64,000 bases of DNA from Caballeronia fortuita (lineage in GTDB: Bacteria > Pseudomonadota > Gammaproteobacteria > Burkholderiales > Burkholderiaceae). Of this stretch, positions 8,710 through 17,150 are shown one piece after another (within the stretch, counting starts at the first letter, position 1; each line of letters begins with the position of its first letter). Location: positions 1-64,000 of the forward strand of contig NZ_FCNX02000018.1 of assembly GCF_001544835.2 (NCBI RefSeq), given 5' to 3'. The translations under genes and the position numbers were made by a program. The notes beneath the pieces were generated by a model that saw only the letters and a program-made list of their open reading frames with translations, made no database searches and had not been told where the DNA came from.

Positions 8710-8764
8710 GTAGACAGGTCTGTCTACCCGACGCACTCTAGCGCAGGTAGACGAACCTGTCTAC
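8710..8764. promoter_or_regulatory. Two 18-bp palindromic operators for the adjacent TetR regulator
   Basis: GTAGACAGGTCTGTCTAC (8710-8727) and GTAGACGAACCTGTCTAC (8747-8764) share the form GTAGAC-N6-GTCTAC and lie 37 bp apart, start to start. They fill the 98-bp gap between the DUF1348 gene and the divergent tetR gene. The second ends 10 bp before the tetR ATG, suggesting autorepression. The TAGAC/GTCTA half-sites resemble those of NemR-type TetR repressors. Confidence 0.85.
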
Positions 8765-8774
8765 AATCGATTGC

Positions 8775-9359
8775 ATGAACACTTCCGCTTCTTCCGGCGA
8801 TGTCGCCGATCTTACGCCGGATGCGCGCATCCTTTACACCGCACACGATCTCTTCTATCGCGACGGCATTCGCGCGACCGGCATCGATCGCGTGATCGCG
8901 GAATCGGGCGTCGCGAAGAAGACTTTTTACCGCTATTTCCCGAGCAAGGACGATCTGATCGTCGCGTTCCTGGACTTTCGGCACGACAACTGGATGACGT
9001 GGTTCCGCGATGCGCTCGCGCGCCACGGCGGCACGCTCAACGCGCTCGTGCCCGCGCTGGCCGAATGGTTCGGCAGCGAAAACTATCGTGGCTGCGCGTT
9101 CATCAATTCGGTGGTCGAAGTCGGCGCGACGCTGCCGCAGGCCGTCGACATCTCACGCCGCCACAAGCGCGACATGACCGCAGCGATCCGCGCCCTCATG
9201 CCCGCCTCGCGCACGGCGAAAGCGGATGCGCAGGCGCTCGCATTGGCCGTCGATGGCGCGATCGTCGCCGCGCAGTTCGCGGCATCGCCCGCCGATGCGT
9301 TGAAGGCGCTCGCACGCGTGGTCCGCGCGATCAAGCGCGGCGCGGCGGATCAAGCCTGA
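8775..9359 (+). CDS. TetR-family transcriptional regulator
   Basis: A 194-residue TetR repressor. The N-terminal helix-turn-helix covers about residues 17-62 (GIRATGIDRVIAESGVAKKTFYRYFPSKDDLI), and the rest is an alpha-helical ligand domain with a Cys in NYRGCAF near residue 103 that could sense electrophiles, as in NemR-like proteins. It is divergent from the DUF1348 gene and flanked by the two operators listed separately. Its 3' end overlaps the convergent MocR gene by 10 bp. Confidence 0.92.
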   Translation: MNTSASSGDVADLTPDARILYTAHDLFYRDGIRATGIDRVIAESGVAKKTFYRYFPSKDDLIVAFLDFRHDNWMTWFRDALARHGGTLNALVPALAEWFGSENYRGCAFINSVVEVGATLPQAVDISRRHKRDMTAAIRALMPASRTAKADAQALALAVDGAIVAAQFAASPADALKALARVVRAIKRGAADQA

Positions 9360-10861
9360 GCCAGCGGCGTCGGCATTGGCGTGTGCATCGGCGTCAATGC
9401 GCGTTCGATGACATCGGCGAGCTTGTCGAAGTTGGGCGCGATATCGGCATTAGGCACGCATGCGTAACCGAGCATCAAACCGCGCAGCGCCTTGTCGTGA
9501 TTCATGAAGTAATGGATGAGCGGACGCGTCACGACGCCGGCCGCGAGCGCGTCGGCGGTGACCGCGCGGTCATCGGCGAAATGGGGCAGTTCGAGCACGA
9601 AGTGCAGGCCGGCTTCGTCGCCGCGCACGGCGAGCGTGTCGCCGAAGCGCGCGCGGATCGCGTTTATGAGCAACTCGCGGCGCTCGCCGTACAGCCCGCG
9701 CATGCGGCGCACGTGCGAGGTCAGATGCCCATCGAGAATGAACTCGGTCAGCACGGCCTGCTGCATAAGCTGCCCTTCCCGATACAACTCCGCAACACCG
9801 AGCCGGAACGTCTCGACGAGCGCTTCGGGCACGACCATATAGCCCATCCGCAAGCCCGGATACAGCATCTTCCCGAGGCTGCCGACATAGATCACCTGCC
9901 CCGCGTCGTCGAGCCCTTGCAGCGATGACAGCGGCCGGCTGCCGTAACGGAATTCGCTGTCGTAGTCGTCCTCGATGATCCACACCTTGTGCTGGCGCGC
10001 GAATTCGAGCAGCGCACGGCGGCGCGCGAGGCTCATCACCATGCCGAGCGGATATTGATGCGAAGGCGTCACGAGCGCGATGCGCGGCGCTTCGACCATG
10101 TCGCGCGGCGTCGGGTTGAGTCCCTCCTCGTCGACGGGAATCGGCACGAGCGTCAATCCCGATGATTGCAGCACGCTGCGCACGCCCCAGTAGCACGGTT
10201 CCTCGACCCACGCGCGATCGCCGAAATCGGTAAGCAGACGAACGGCGAGATCGATCGACTGATGGATGCCCGTCGTGATGATGATCTGATCCGGCTGACA
10301 CTTCACCGAACGCGCGACGCGCAAGTAATCCGACAGCGCGCGCCGCAGCGGACGATAGCCGCCGCCCGGCGCGTACGTCAGCAGATCAGGGCTTGCGCGC
10401 TTCCAGAGCCGCGCCTGCAGACGGCTCCAGGTGCGCGCGGGAAATTCGGCGACGTCCGGCACGCCCGGCATGAACGCGCCCCACTGCTTCGGCGACACGC
10501 CCGCCTGCGCGATCAGCCGCTCGCCGCGCCGCGAGATCGTGCACGGCGCTTTGCTTTCCTCGGTTTTCGCCTTCTTCGCGACGCCATCGCGCGGGGCCGT
10601 ATCGGCGACATAGGTGCCGCTGCCGGTCGTCGAATTCACATAGCCTTCGGCCGTCAACTGATCGTAGACATGCAGCACCGTATTGCGCGCGATGCCCAGA
10701 TCGATCGCGAGCGTGCGGGAACTCGGCAGCTTCGTGCCTGGCGCGAGTTGCCCCGTGAGAATGGCCTGCTGCATCAGTTCCAGCATCTGCCGATAGGTCG
10801 GTTCGGCGGCCGTGCGGTCGAGGCGCGCGCTCAGCCAGTCGGCCAGGATGATGGTATCCAT
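9350..10861 (-). CDS. MocR-family regulator (GntR HTH fused to aminotransferase fold)
   Basis: A 503-residue protein with an N-terminal GntR winged helix (about 20-85, LPSSRTLAIDLGIARNTV) and a type-I aminotransferase-like domain. The PLP lysine is Lys331 in GSLGK, and the pyridine-N aspartate is Asp298 in IIEDDYDSEFRYG. MocR proteins such as GabR, PdxR and TauR bind PLP and an amine or amino-acid effector. I start at MDTIILADW (10861) because residues before it would be encoded by the operator region. It is divergent from a polyamine-type ABC operon and probably regulates it. Confidence 0.92.
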   Translation of the reverse strand: MDTIILADWLSARLDRTAAEPTYRQMLELMQQAILTGQLAPGTKLPSSRTLAIDLGIARNTVLHVYDQLTAEGYVNSTTGSGTYVADTAPRDGVAKKAKTEESKAPCTISRRGERLIAQAGVSPKQWGAFMPGVPDVAEFPARTWSRLQARLWKRASPDLLTYAPGGGYRPLRRALSDYLRVARSVKCQPDQIIITTGIHQSIDLAVRLLTDFGDRAWVEEPCYWGVRSVLQSSGLTLVPIPVDEEGLNPTPRDMVEAPRIALVTPSHQYPLGMVMSLARRRALLEFARQHKVWIIEDDYDSEFRYGSRPLSSLQGLDDAGQVIYVGSLGKMLYPGLRMGYMVVPEALVETFRLGVAELYREGQLMQQAVLTEFILDGHLTSHVRRMRGLYGERRELLINAIRARFGDTLAVRGDEAGLHFVLELPHFADDRAVTADALAAGVVTRPLIHYFMNHDKALRGLMLGYACVPNADIAPNFDKLADVIERALTPMHTPMPTPLAQA

Positions 10862-10878
10862 GATGTGTCTCGTGGGAC

Positions 10879-10936
10879 GGAACCACTCTTCGAAAAACGT
10901 TGAAGTGGTTCCATTTTGAATATTGAAATGGCTCCA
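10879..10936. promoter_or_regulatory. MocR-type operator with three copies of a 9-bp motif
   Basis: AGTGGTTCC at 10904-10912 has a perfect inverted copy GGAACCACT at 10879-10887 (16-bp spacer) and a near direct copy AATGGCTCC at 10927-10935, 23 bp downstream. The direct copies extend to TTGAA-R-TGGYTCCA. Paired direct repeats with an added inverted copy match the known DNA-binding style of MocR regulators. They sit between the mocR gene and the ABC operon and could control both. Confidence 0.75.
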
Positions 10937-11042
10937 CATTGTAGAACCGTGGCGGGCTATAGTTATCGCACGACGTGGAAAAAATTTCCGGGCGCGGTGA
11001 GGCGTTCGGCAGTATCAGGGTTTTCCGAAGGAGACACGGAAG

Positions 11043-12149
11043 ATGAAATCCGATCAGGTGATCGTCAGCTTTCGCGGCGTTCGAAAGACTTACGACGGTG
11101 AAACGCTCGTGGTCAAATCGCTCGATCTCGATATCTATCAGGGCGAATTTCTCACGCTGCTCGGGCCGTCCGGTTCCGGCAAGACGACATGCCTCATGAT
11201 GCTCGCGGGCTTCGAGTTTCCGACGGGCGGCGAGATCTGGCTCGACGGCAAGCTGCTCAACAAGGTGCCGCCGCACAAGCGCGACATCGGCATGGTGTTT
11301 CAGAACTACGCGCTCTTCCCGCATCTGTCGGTGCAGCAGAACGTCGAATATCCGCTGACGGTGCGCAAGATGTCCGCCGAGGAACGCGCGCATCGCGTGA
11401 ACAACGCGCTCAAGATGGTGCGCATGGAGAGCTTCGCAAAGCGTTATCCCGCGCAGCTTTCCGGCGGTCAGCAGCAGCGCATCGCGCTCGCCCGCGCGCT
11501 CGTGTTCGAACCCAAGCTCGTGCTGATGGACGAACCGCTCGGCGCGCTCGACAAACAACTGCGCGAGCACATGCAGATCGAACTCAAGGCGCTGCACGAG
11601 AAGCTCGGCGTCACGTTCGTCTATGTCACGCACGATCAGGGTGAAGCGCTTACGATGTCCGACCGCGTCGCCGTGTTCGACAAGGGCATCGTGCAGCAAC
11701 TGGATACCGTCGATCATCTGTATGAAGCGCCGTGCAATGAGTTCGTCGCGAACTTCATCGGCGACAGCAACCGGCTGCGCGGCACCATCGAACAGATTCA
11801 GGGCGATTTTTGCGAGATCCGCCTGGCCGACGGCACGCGTGTCTCCGGGCTGAATGTCGCGAACGCGAAACCGGGCGCGGAGGCGATCGCGTGCATACGG
11901 CCGGAGCGCATGAAGCTCACGGATCGCACGCAAGGCAACGGACACGCGAACGGCAACATCAACGCGCTGTCCGGCGAAGCGAAAAGCCTCATCTATTTCG
12001 GCGATCACGTACGCATGCGCTGCGGCGTGCGCGAGCAGGACGAATGCTTCGTCAAGGTGCCGCTCGGCACTGCGGCGCTCGACGGGTTCACGCCGGGCGC
12101 GCCTATCGCGCTCGAATTCGCGCCCGAACATCTGCGCGTGTTCGCCTGA
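11043..12149 (+). CDS. Polyamine-type ABC transporter, ATP-binding protein
   Basis: A 368-residue ATPase of the PotA/spermidine-putrescine type. It has Walker A LGPSGSGKTT (about residues 40-49), the signature LSGGQQQRIALARAL, Walker B LVLMDEPLGALD, the His switch in VTHDQGEAL, and a C-terminal TOBE-like domain (about 285-365). It energises import through the two permeases encoded downstream. The gene opens a four-gene operon. An upstream GGAGA (11030s) serves as ribosome-binding site. Confidence 0.93.
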   Translation: MKSDQVIVSFRGVRKTYDGETLVVKSLDLDIYQGEFLTLLGPSGSGKTTCLMMLAGFEFPTGGEIWLDGKLLNKVPPHKRDIGMVFQNYALFPHLSVQQNVEYPLTVRKMSAEERAHRVNNALKMVRMESFAKRYPAQLSGGQQQRIALARALVFEPKLVLMDEPLGALDKQLREHMQIELKALHEKLGVTFVYVTHDQGEALTMSDRVAVFDKGIVQQLDTVDHLYEAPCNEFVANFIGDSNRLRGTIEQIQGDFCEIRLADGTRVSGLNVANAKPGAEAIACIRPERMKLTDRTQGNGHANGNINALSGEAKSLIYFGDHVRMRCGVREQDECFVKVPLGTAALDGFTPGAPIALEFAPEHLRVFA

Positions 12150-12205
12150 ACTTCCCACCCGTAGGTCCACTGACAAAACCAAGTCGAAGAAAAGAGGAAA
12201 CCATC

Positions 12206-13240
12206 ATGAAGAAACTCGCTTTGTGTTCCATGGCGGCGGCGCTGGCGTGCGCGTCGGCGGTGTCGGGCGCGGCGGAAATCACCGTCGTCAACTTCGGCGG
12301 CGCGAACGGCGACGCGCAGAAAGTCGCGTTCAACCAGCCGTTCGAGCAATCGTCGAAGAACAAGGTCACGGCCGTCGAATACAACGGCGAGCAGGCCAAG
12401 GTCAAGGCGATGGTCGAAGCAAAACACGTGAACTGGGACGTCGTCGAAGTCGAATCGGGCGATCTCGGGCGCGGCTGCGACGAAGGTCTGTATGAAAAGC
12501 TCGACTGGTCGAAGATCGGCAAGAAGTCGGACCTCGTGCCCGAATCGCCGCAAACCTGCGGTGTCGGCTTCTTCGTGTGGTCCACGGCGCTCGCCTACAA
12601 CGGCGACAAGCTGAAAACCGCGCCCGCCGGCTGGGCAGACTTCTGGGACACGAAGAAATTTCCTGGCAAGCGCGGCATGCGCAAGGGCGCGCGCTACAAC
12701 CTCGAATTCGCGCTGATGGCCGACGGCGTCGCGCCGAAGGACGTCTACAAGGTGCTTGGCACGAAGGCCGGTGCGGATCGCGCGTTCAAGAAGCTCGACG
12801 AGCTGAAGCCATCGATTCAATGGTGGGAAGCCGGCGCGCAGCCGCCGCAATTCCTCGTCGCGGGGGATGTCGTGATGTCGACCGCGTATAACGGCCGCAT
12901 CGACGCGGCGCGCAAGGAAGGCAAGAACCTGAAGGTCGTGTGGAACGGCAGCATCTACGACCTCGACTATTGGGCGATTCCGAAGGGCTCGCCGAACAAG
13001 GACGTGGCCCAGCAGTTCATCGCGTATTCGGTGTCGCAGAAGCCGCAGGAAACCTATGCGAAGAACATCGCATATGGCCCGGTGAACAAGGCCGCGATCG
13101 CCGCGCTCGACGCGAAGACCAAGGCTGACATGCCGAACTCGCCGGAAAACGCGAAGAACGCCGTGCTGCAGGACATGGCGTTCTGGACCGATCACGGCGA
13201 CGAGCTGGAGCAGCGTTTTACCGCGTGGGCGTCGAAGTAA
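12206..13240 (+). CDS. Polyamine-type ABC transporter, periplasmic binding protein
   Basis: A 344-residue secreted protein with a Sec signal peptide (MKKLALCSMAAALACASAVSGAAE, cleavage near residue 22) and a PotD/SBP type 1-like fold (WDVVEVESGDLGRGCDEGLYEKLDW, VGFFVWSTALAYN, WADFWDTKKFPGKRGM). It captures putrescine, spermidine or a related amine or amino acid for the adjacent permeases; the exact ligand is not visible. The start is fixed by AGAGGA at 12193-12198. A longer frame from 11810 overlaps the ATPase gene and is artefactual. Confidence 0.92.
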   Translation: MKKLALCSMAAALACASAVSGAAEITVVNFGGANGDAQKVAFNQPFEQSSKNKVTAVEYNGEQAKVKAMVEAKHVNWDVVEVESGDLGRGCDEGLYEKLDWSKIGKKSDLVPESPQTCGVGFFVWSTALAYNGDKLKTAPAGWADFWDTKKFPGKRGMRKGARYNLEFALMADGVAPKDVYKVLGTKAGADRAFKKLDELKPSIQWWEAGAQPPQFLVAGDVVMSTAYNGRIDAARKEGKNLKVVWNGSIYDLDYWAIPKGSPNKDVAQQFIAYSVSQKPQETYAKNIAYGPVNKAAIAALDAKTKADMPNSPENAKNAVLQDMAFWTDHGDELEQRFTAWASK

Positions 13241-13255
13241 GCACTTTGAAGGAGC

Positions 13256-13287
13256 GACGGTCGTGCGTCGTCGAGAGGCCGACCGTC
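13256..13287 (+). other. Intra-operon stem-loop between binding-protein and permease genes
   Basis: GACGGTCG (13256-13263) pairs perfectly with CGACCGTC (13280-13287) across a 16-base loop. It lies after the binding-protein stop and just before the permease ribosome-binding site (AAGGAG at 13291-13296). Such stem-loops often protect the upstream message and raise binding-protein levels relative to permeases; that role is inferred from position. Confidence 0.5.
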
Positions 13288-13304
13288 AAGAAGGAGACAC
13301 AAGC

Positions 13305-14576
13305 GTGAACACCATGACGATCCCCGCGGACGAATCGCGCGAATCGAGCGCGCGTCTGAAGCGCGAACTGAAAATCGCCGATGCGAAGAAGCGCGCCATG
13401 GCGCTCGCGCTGATCGCGCCGCTCGCCATTTTTCTGTTCCTGATTTTCGTCGTGCCGATTGGCGCGCTGCTCACGCGCGCCATCGAAAACCCCGAAGTGG
13501 CGAACGCGCTGCCGCACACCGGCGCGGCGCTCGCGAAATGGGACCGCAAGACGCCGCCATCGGATGAAGCGTATGCCGCGCTCGCTCAAGATCTGACAGT
13601 CGTCTCCGACGGCGAATCGATGGGCGCCCTCGCCCGGCGGCTCAACACCGAGATTCCCGGCTATCGCTCGCTCGTCGCGAAAACCGCGCGCGCGATGCCG
13701 CTCACCGGCGACGACGGCAAGCCGCTGCCGGCGGCGCAGATCAGGTCGAAGATCATCGAGATCGACGAACGCTGGAACGATCCCGCCTACTGGCAGGCGA
13801 TCGCGAAGAACGCGGGCCGCTATTCGCCGTTCTATATTCTCGCGTCGCTGGATCACAAGCAGGATGGCTTCGGCAATATCGTCCATGCAGACCCGGACCA
13901 GTCGATCTATCTCAACGTCTTCGGGCGGACTTTCGTGATCGGCGTCGGCGTGACGCTGTTCGCGCTGCTGCTCGGCTATCCGCTCGCCTACTGGATTTCG
14001 ACGCTGCCTGAGCGCCGCGCGAATCTCGTGATGGTGCTCGTGCTGATTCCGTTCTGGACGTCGGTGCTGGTGCGCGTCGCCGCGTGGATCGTGCTGCTGC
14101 AAAGCGAGGGCCTCGTGAATACGGCGCTGATCGGCGCGGGGCTGATCGGATCGCCGCTCGCGCTGCTGTTCAATCGTGTCGGCGTTTATATCTCGATGAC
14201 GCACATCCTGCTGCCGTTCATGATCCTGCCGCTTTATAGCGTGATGAAATCCGTGCCGCCTACCTATCAGCGCGCGGCCGTGTCGCTCGGCAGTCATCCG
14301 TTCGCCGCGTTCTGGCGCGTGTACGTGCCGCAGACGTATCCGGGCATCGGCGCGGGCGTGCTGCTCGTGTTCATTCTCGCGATCGGCTACTACATCACGC
14401 CGGCGCTGCTCGGCGGGCCGAACGATCAGATGGTCAGCTATTACATCGCGTACTTCACCAACGTGACGATCAACTGGGGCATGGCGTGCGCGCTCGGTGC
14501 GCTGCTGCTCGCCGCGACGCTGCTGCTCTACGTAGTCTACGGCCGCTTCACGCGCACGAACGTGAGTCTGGGGTAA
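13305..14576 (+). CDS. Polyamine-type ABC transporter permease 1
   Basis: A 423-residue inner-membrane permease (BPD_transp_1 type). After the first helix (about 27-50) comes an unusually long polar insert (about 55-205), predicted periplasmic. The typical five-helix core follows, with the EAA-like loop AAVSLGSHPFAAFWRVYVPQTYPGI. It pairs with the second permease to form the channel. I use GTG at 13305 because AAGGAG sits 8 bp upstream; ATG at 13314 is the alternative. Confidence 0.9.
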   Translation: MNTMTIPADESRESSARLKRELKIADAKKRAMALALIAPLAIFLFLIFVVPIGALLTRAIENPEVANALPHTGAALAKWDRKTPPSDEAYAALAQDLTVVSDGESMGALARRLNTEIPGYRSLVAKTARAMPLTGDDGKPLPAAQIRSKIIEIDERWNDPAYWQAIAKNAGRYSPFYILASLDHKQDGFGNIVHADPDQSIYLNVFGRTFVIGVGVTLFALLLGYPLAYWISTLPERRANLVMVLVLIPFWTSVLVRVAAWIVLLQSEGLVNTALIGAGLIGSPLALLFNRVGVYISMTHILLPFMILPLYSVMKSVPPTYQRAAVSLGSHPFAAFWRVYVPQTYPGIGAGVLLVFILAIGYYITPALLGGPNDQMVSYYIAYFTNVTINWGMACALGALLLAATLLLYVVYGRFTRTNVSLG

Positions 14577-14579
14577 AAA

Positions 14580-15416
14580 ATGAAACTCGCCAAACCGATG
14601 TTCGCGCCGCACACGTCCGCCATCGAACGCGTCTGGTATTTCGCATTGCGCATTCTCTGCGTGCTGACGCTTTTGTATCTGATCCTGCCCGTGCTGGCGA
14701 TCGTGCCGCTGTCGTTCTCATCGAGCACCTTCCTCGTCTATCCGATCCCGGGCTGGTCGATGCGCTGGTATCACAACCTCGTGATGTCGCAGGAATGGCG
14801 CATGGCTGCAAAGAACAGCTTCATCGTCGCGCCTTCCGCAACCGTCGTCGCGACGATACTCGGCACGCTCGCGGCGGTCGGGCTCACGAAGGCGAAGTTC
14901 GTTGGCAAGAGTTTGCTGATGGCCGTGCTCATTTCGCCGATGATCGTGCCGGTGATCGTCGTCGGTGTCGGCATGTATTTGTTCTTCGCGCCGCTCGGCA
15001 TTGCGAATACGTACTTCGGGCTGATCCTGGCGCACGCGGCGCTCGGCGTGCCCTTCGTCGTGACGACGGTCGGCGCGACGCTGCAGAACTTCAACTACAA
15101 CCTCGTCCGTGCGAGCCAGTCGCTTGGCGCGAGCCCGCTCGAGACCTTCTTTCGCGTGACGCTGCCGGTCATCGCGCCGGGCGTGATTTCGGGCGCGTTG
15201 TTCGCGTTCGCCACATCGTTCGACGAGGTCGTCGTCACGCTCTTTCTCGCCGGCGCCGACCAGACGACGCTGCCACGACAGATGTTTACCGGCATCCGCG
15301 AAAACATCAGTCCGACGATTGCCGCGCTTGCAACGATTCTCATCGTGTTCTCGACGAGCCTGCTGCTGGCGCTCGAATGGCTGCGCGGGCGTGCGGCGGC
15401 GCGGGCCGTGGCGTAA
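14580..15416 (+). CDS. Polyamine-type ABC transporter permease 2
   Basis: A 278-residue PotC-like permease with six hydrophobic segments and the EAA motif in RASQSLGASPLETFFRVTLPVIAPGV. It starts 3 bp after the preceding permease stop, so it is translationally coupled and completes the four-gene operon. The C-terminal segment IRENISPTIAALATILIVFSTSLLLALEWLR is repeated in decayed form downstream; see the pseudogene entry. Confidence 0.93.
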   Translation: MKLAKPMFAPHTSAIERVWYFALRILCVLTLLYLILPVLAIVPLSFSSSTFLVYPIPGWSMRWYHNLVMSQEWRMAAKNSFIVAPSATVVATILGTLAAVGLTKAKFVGKSLLMAVLISPMIVPVIVVGVGMYLFFAPLGIANTYFGLILAHAALGVPFVVTTVGATLQNFNYNLVRASQSLGASPLETFFRVTLPVIAPGVISGALFAFATSFDEVVVTLFLAGADQTTLPRQMFTGIRENISPTIAALATILIVFSTSLLLALEWLRGRAAARAVA

Positions 15417-15420
15417 ATTC

Positions 15421-15450
15421 GCCAGTCCGAGGTAGCGATGGCGGACTGGC
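15421..15450 (+). terminator. Hairpin after the ABC operon
   Basis: GCCAGTCCG (15421-15429) pairs with CGGACTGGC (15442-15450) just after the permease stop at 15416. There is no strong U-tract, but the position suits termination or 3'-end protection. A degraded copy (15688-15717) sits in the downstream duplicated block. Confidence 0.5.
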
Positions 15451-15565
15451 CGAAACCGGTAATGCGCCTGACTCTGAGCGGGCCTTCGACACCGTCCAGA
15501 TCCGCCCTTTTGAAGTGTCGTGACTGTCTTTCTGGCCGCAGACGTTCAAACGACGGCTTAGCCAA

Positions 15566-15750
15566 CATCCGCGAAAACATCAGTCCGACGTTTACCGCAG
15601 CCGCAGTGATCCTCGTCGTGTTCTCGACTAATCGGCGGCTCGCGTTCGGATGGCTGCGCTGATGTGCACGCGCCGAAGCGTGAACTTGCCGGTCCGAGCT
15701 CGCTATGGCGAACCGGCAGAACCCTTAACGCGCCTGCTTCGGAGTGGGAC
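15566..15750 (+). pseudogene. Decayed duplicate of the permease-2 gene 3' end and its terminator stem
   Basis: From 15566 (CATCCGCGAAAACATCAGTC) the DNA repeats the block starting at 15293 in the permease gene. It carries many substitutions and about 6 bp net loss. The translation IRENISPT-AA-ILVVFST-LAF-WLR mirrors the real C-terminus and then meets a stop at 15660-15662. The homology continues past the stop through a terminator-like stem (GCCGGTCCG 15688-15696 / CGAACCGGC 15709-15717) and a GCGCCTG block. The matching non-coding flank makes an old tandem duplication more likely than a remnant of a different permease. Confidence 0.75.
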
Positions 15751-16041
15751 CGCGACGTCAAACACGGCCCGACACTGTTCGGTATTGCCGTACAAAAGCA
15801 GCCGCTAGCAAAGAAATCCTTCCTGGAACCAGGTGATTTTCGCATTTGAGACGCTCCGAGCCGGTCCGAGCCACGCCTTACGAATCGCTTAGACGCCCGC
15901 CCAGTAAGGCGCAGCTTGGGCCCATTGCGAACGCGTCTCGATTATTCGCAACAACGGGATAGTGTATTCACTGATGCAGTATTTATCGGAATATGCTTAA
16001 TGACGTACGTTCTAGGTCGAGTCAAAGCCTGGAACAATGCC
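15751..16041. other. Intergenic region before the DUF3331 gene
   Basis: This stretch of about 290 bp continues from the decayed duplicate to the DUF3331 start. It becomes more AT-rich at about 15940-16000, which may be the promoter of that gene. I see no gene, repeat or terminator in it. Confidence 0.35.
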
Positions 16042-16509
16042 ATGACAGCTTTTTCGAAAAGAGCGGACCCGTGGTCACAGACGGTTCACCTGCTCGAGGC
16101 GATGCCCACGGATATCGCCCGCACTGCCCCTTCCCAGAAATCCGCGCGGGCCGAGAGCGCGTTTCTCGAGCGCCTGACGCGCGACTGGAACCGCACGCAC
16201 CCGCATCATTCCGATGACCGGCTGCCGTTTCCGCAAGCCGTCGTGCGTGTGATAGAGCGCCCGAGCAGCGCGACGGCGCTCGTCTATTGGTCCGATCCCG
16301 GCACCTGCCACTATGGCTATCAGGGCTGGCGCGCGACCACGGCGACGGCCGAAGGCGTCTGCTCGTTATCGGGGATGCCGATTCATCGCGGCGATCAGGT
16401 GTATCGGCCGTCGCAACGCGATCCGAAGCCGCAGAACGCATCGGCGATGATCCTCGCCGCGGCGATGCCCAAGAACGCCGAGGAGATGGAAGCCGATCTC
16501 CACGGCTGA
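16042..16509 (+). CDS. DUF3331-domain protein
   Basis: A protein of about 155 residues of the DUF3331 family, which is largely restricted to Burkholderiaceae. Diagnostic segments are ALVYWSDPGTCHYGYQGWR, GVCSLSGMPIHRGDQVYRPS and a preceding VRVIERPS. Cys-containing CHYG and CSLSG motifs spaced about 25 residues apart suggest a small metal or structural site, but no function is known. I start at MTAFSKRADPW; in-frame upstream Met residues (for example at 16000) would add a hydrophobic stretch of doubtful reality. Confidence 0.75.
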   Translation: MTAFSKRADPWSQTVHLLEAMPTDIARTAPSQKSARAESAFLERLTRDWNRTHPHHSDDRLPFPQAVVRVIERPSSATALVYWSDPGTCHYGYQGWRATTATAEGVCSLSGMPIHRGDQVYRPSQRDPKPQNASAMILAAAMPKNAEEMEADLHG

Positions 16510-16535
16510 GCGCGCCGCCGCGCGCGTTCGCCCGC

Positions 16536-17150
16536 TCAATAGCCGACGGTGATGCGCTGTTTGATGTGCGCATCGCGCTCGAACTCATCGAGGAAGGCGA
16601 TCGCGTAGTCGTCGAAGGAAATCCAGCTCCGCCCCGCGCCGTCGACGAGCAGTTCGTCCACGCCGACGCGGAATTTCTGCGTGCGCGCGCCGGGCACGAA
16701 TTCCGCCGATGGCGACACGAAGGTCCAGTCGACTTCGCGTTCCCGGCGCAGCGCGTCAAGAAATGCCGCGCCCGCCGTGGCTTCCGGCTTGTAGGCGGCG
16801 GGAAATTCGGGCAAGTCGAGCACGCGCTGGCCCGGCGCGGCGTACAGGCTTCCCGCGCCGCCGACCACCAGCAGCCGCCGCACGCCCGCCTGCTTCACCG
16901 GCTCGACGATTGCGGGTTCGGAGACCGTTGCGAAGCGCGTTGCGCTGAACACGGCGTCGTGACCGGCGAGCGCGGCCGCGAGCGCATCGGCGTTCAGCGC
17001 GTCGACGTTCTTCGCGGTCACGCCGTCGCGTGCGGCAAGCCCGCTCGTGTCGCGCGCGATCGCCGTTACCGTGTGTCCGCGTCGCAACGATTCTTCCAGC
17101 AGACGGCTTCCGACGTTGCCCGTCGCGCCAATGATCGCGATTCTGCTCAT
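16536..17150 (-). CDS. NAD(P)-binding oxidoreductase/epimerase-like protein
   Basis: A 204-residue atypical short-chain dehydrogenase-like protein with the dinucleotide motif GATGNVGS (8-15). It has the NmrA/YwnB-like layout: LLEESLRRGHTVTAIARD, VFSATRF, LLVVGGAGSLY, and SPSAEFVPGARTQKFRVG. Proteins of this group bind NAD(P) and may act as redox sensors or flavin/quinone reductases. I use ATG at 17150 with AGGAGA about 9 bp upstream; a GTG two codons earlier is less well placed. Confidence 0.85.
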   Translation of the reverse strand: MSRIAIIGATGNVGSRLLEESLRRGHTVTAIARDTSGLAARDGVTAKNVDALNADALAAALAGHDAVFSATRFATVSEPAIVEPVKQAGVRRLLVVGGAGSLYAAPGQRVLDLPEFPAAYKPEATAGAAFLDALRREREVDWTFVSPSAEFVPGARTQKFRVGVDELLVDGAGRSWISFDDYAIAFLDEFERDAHIKQRITVGY

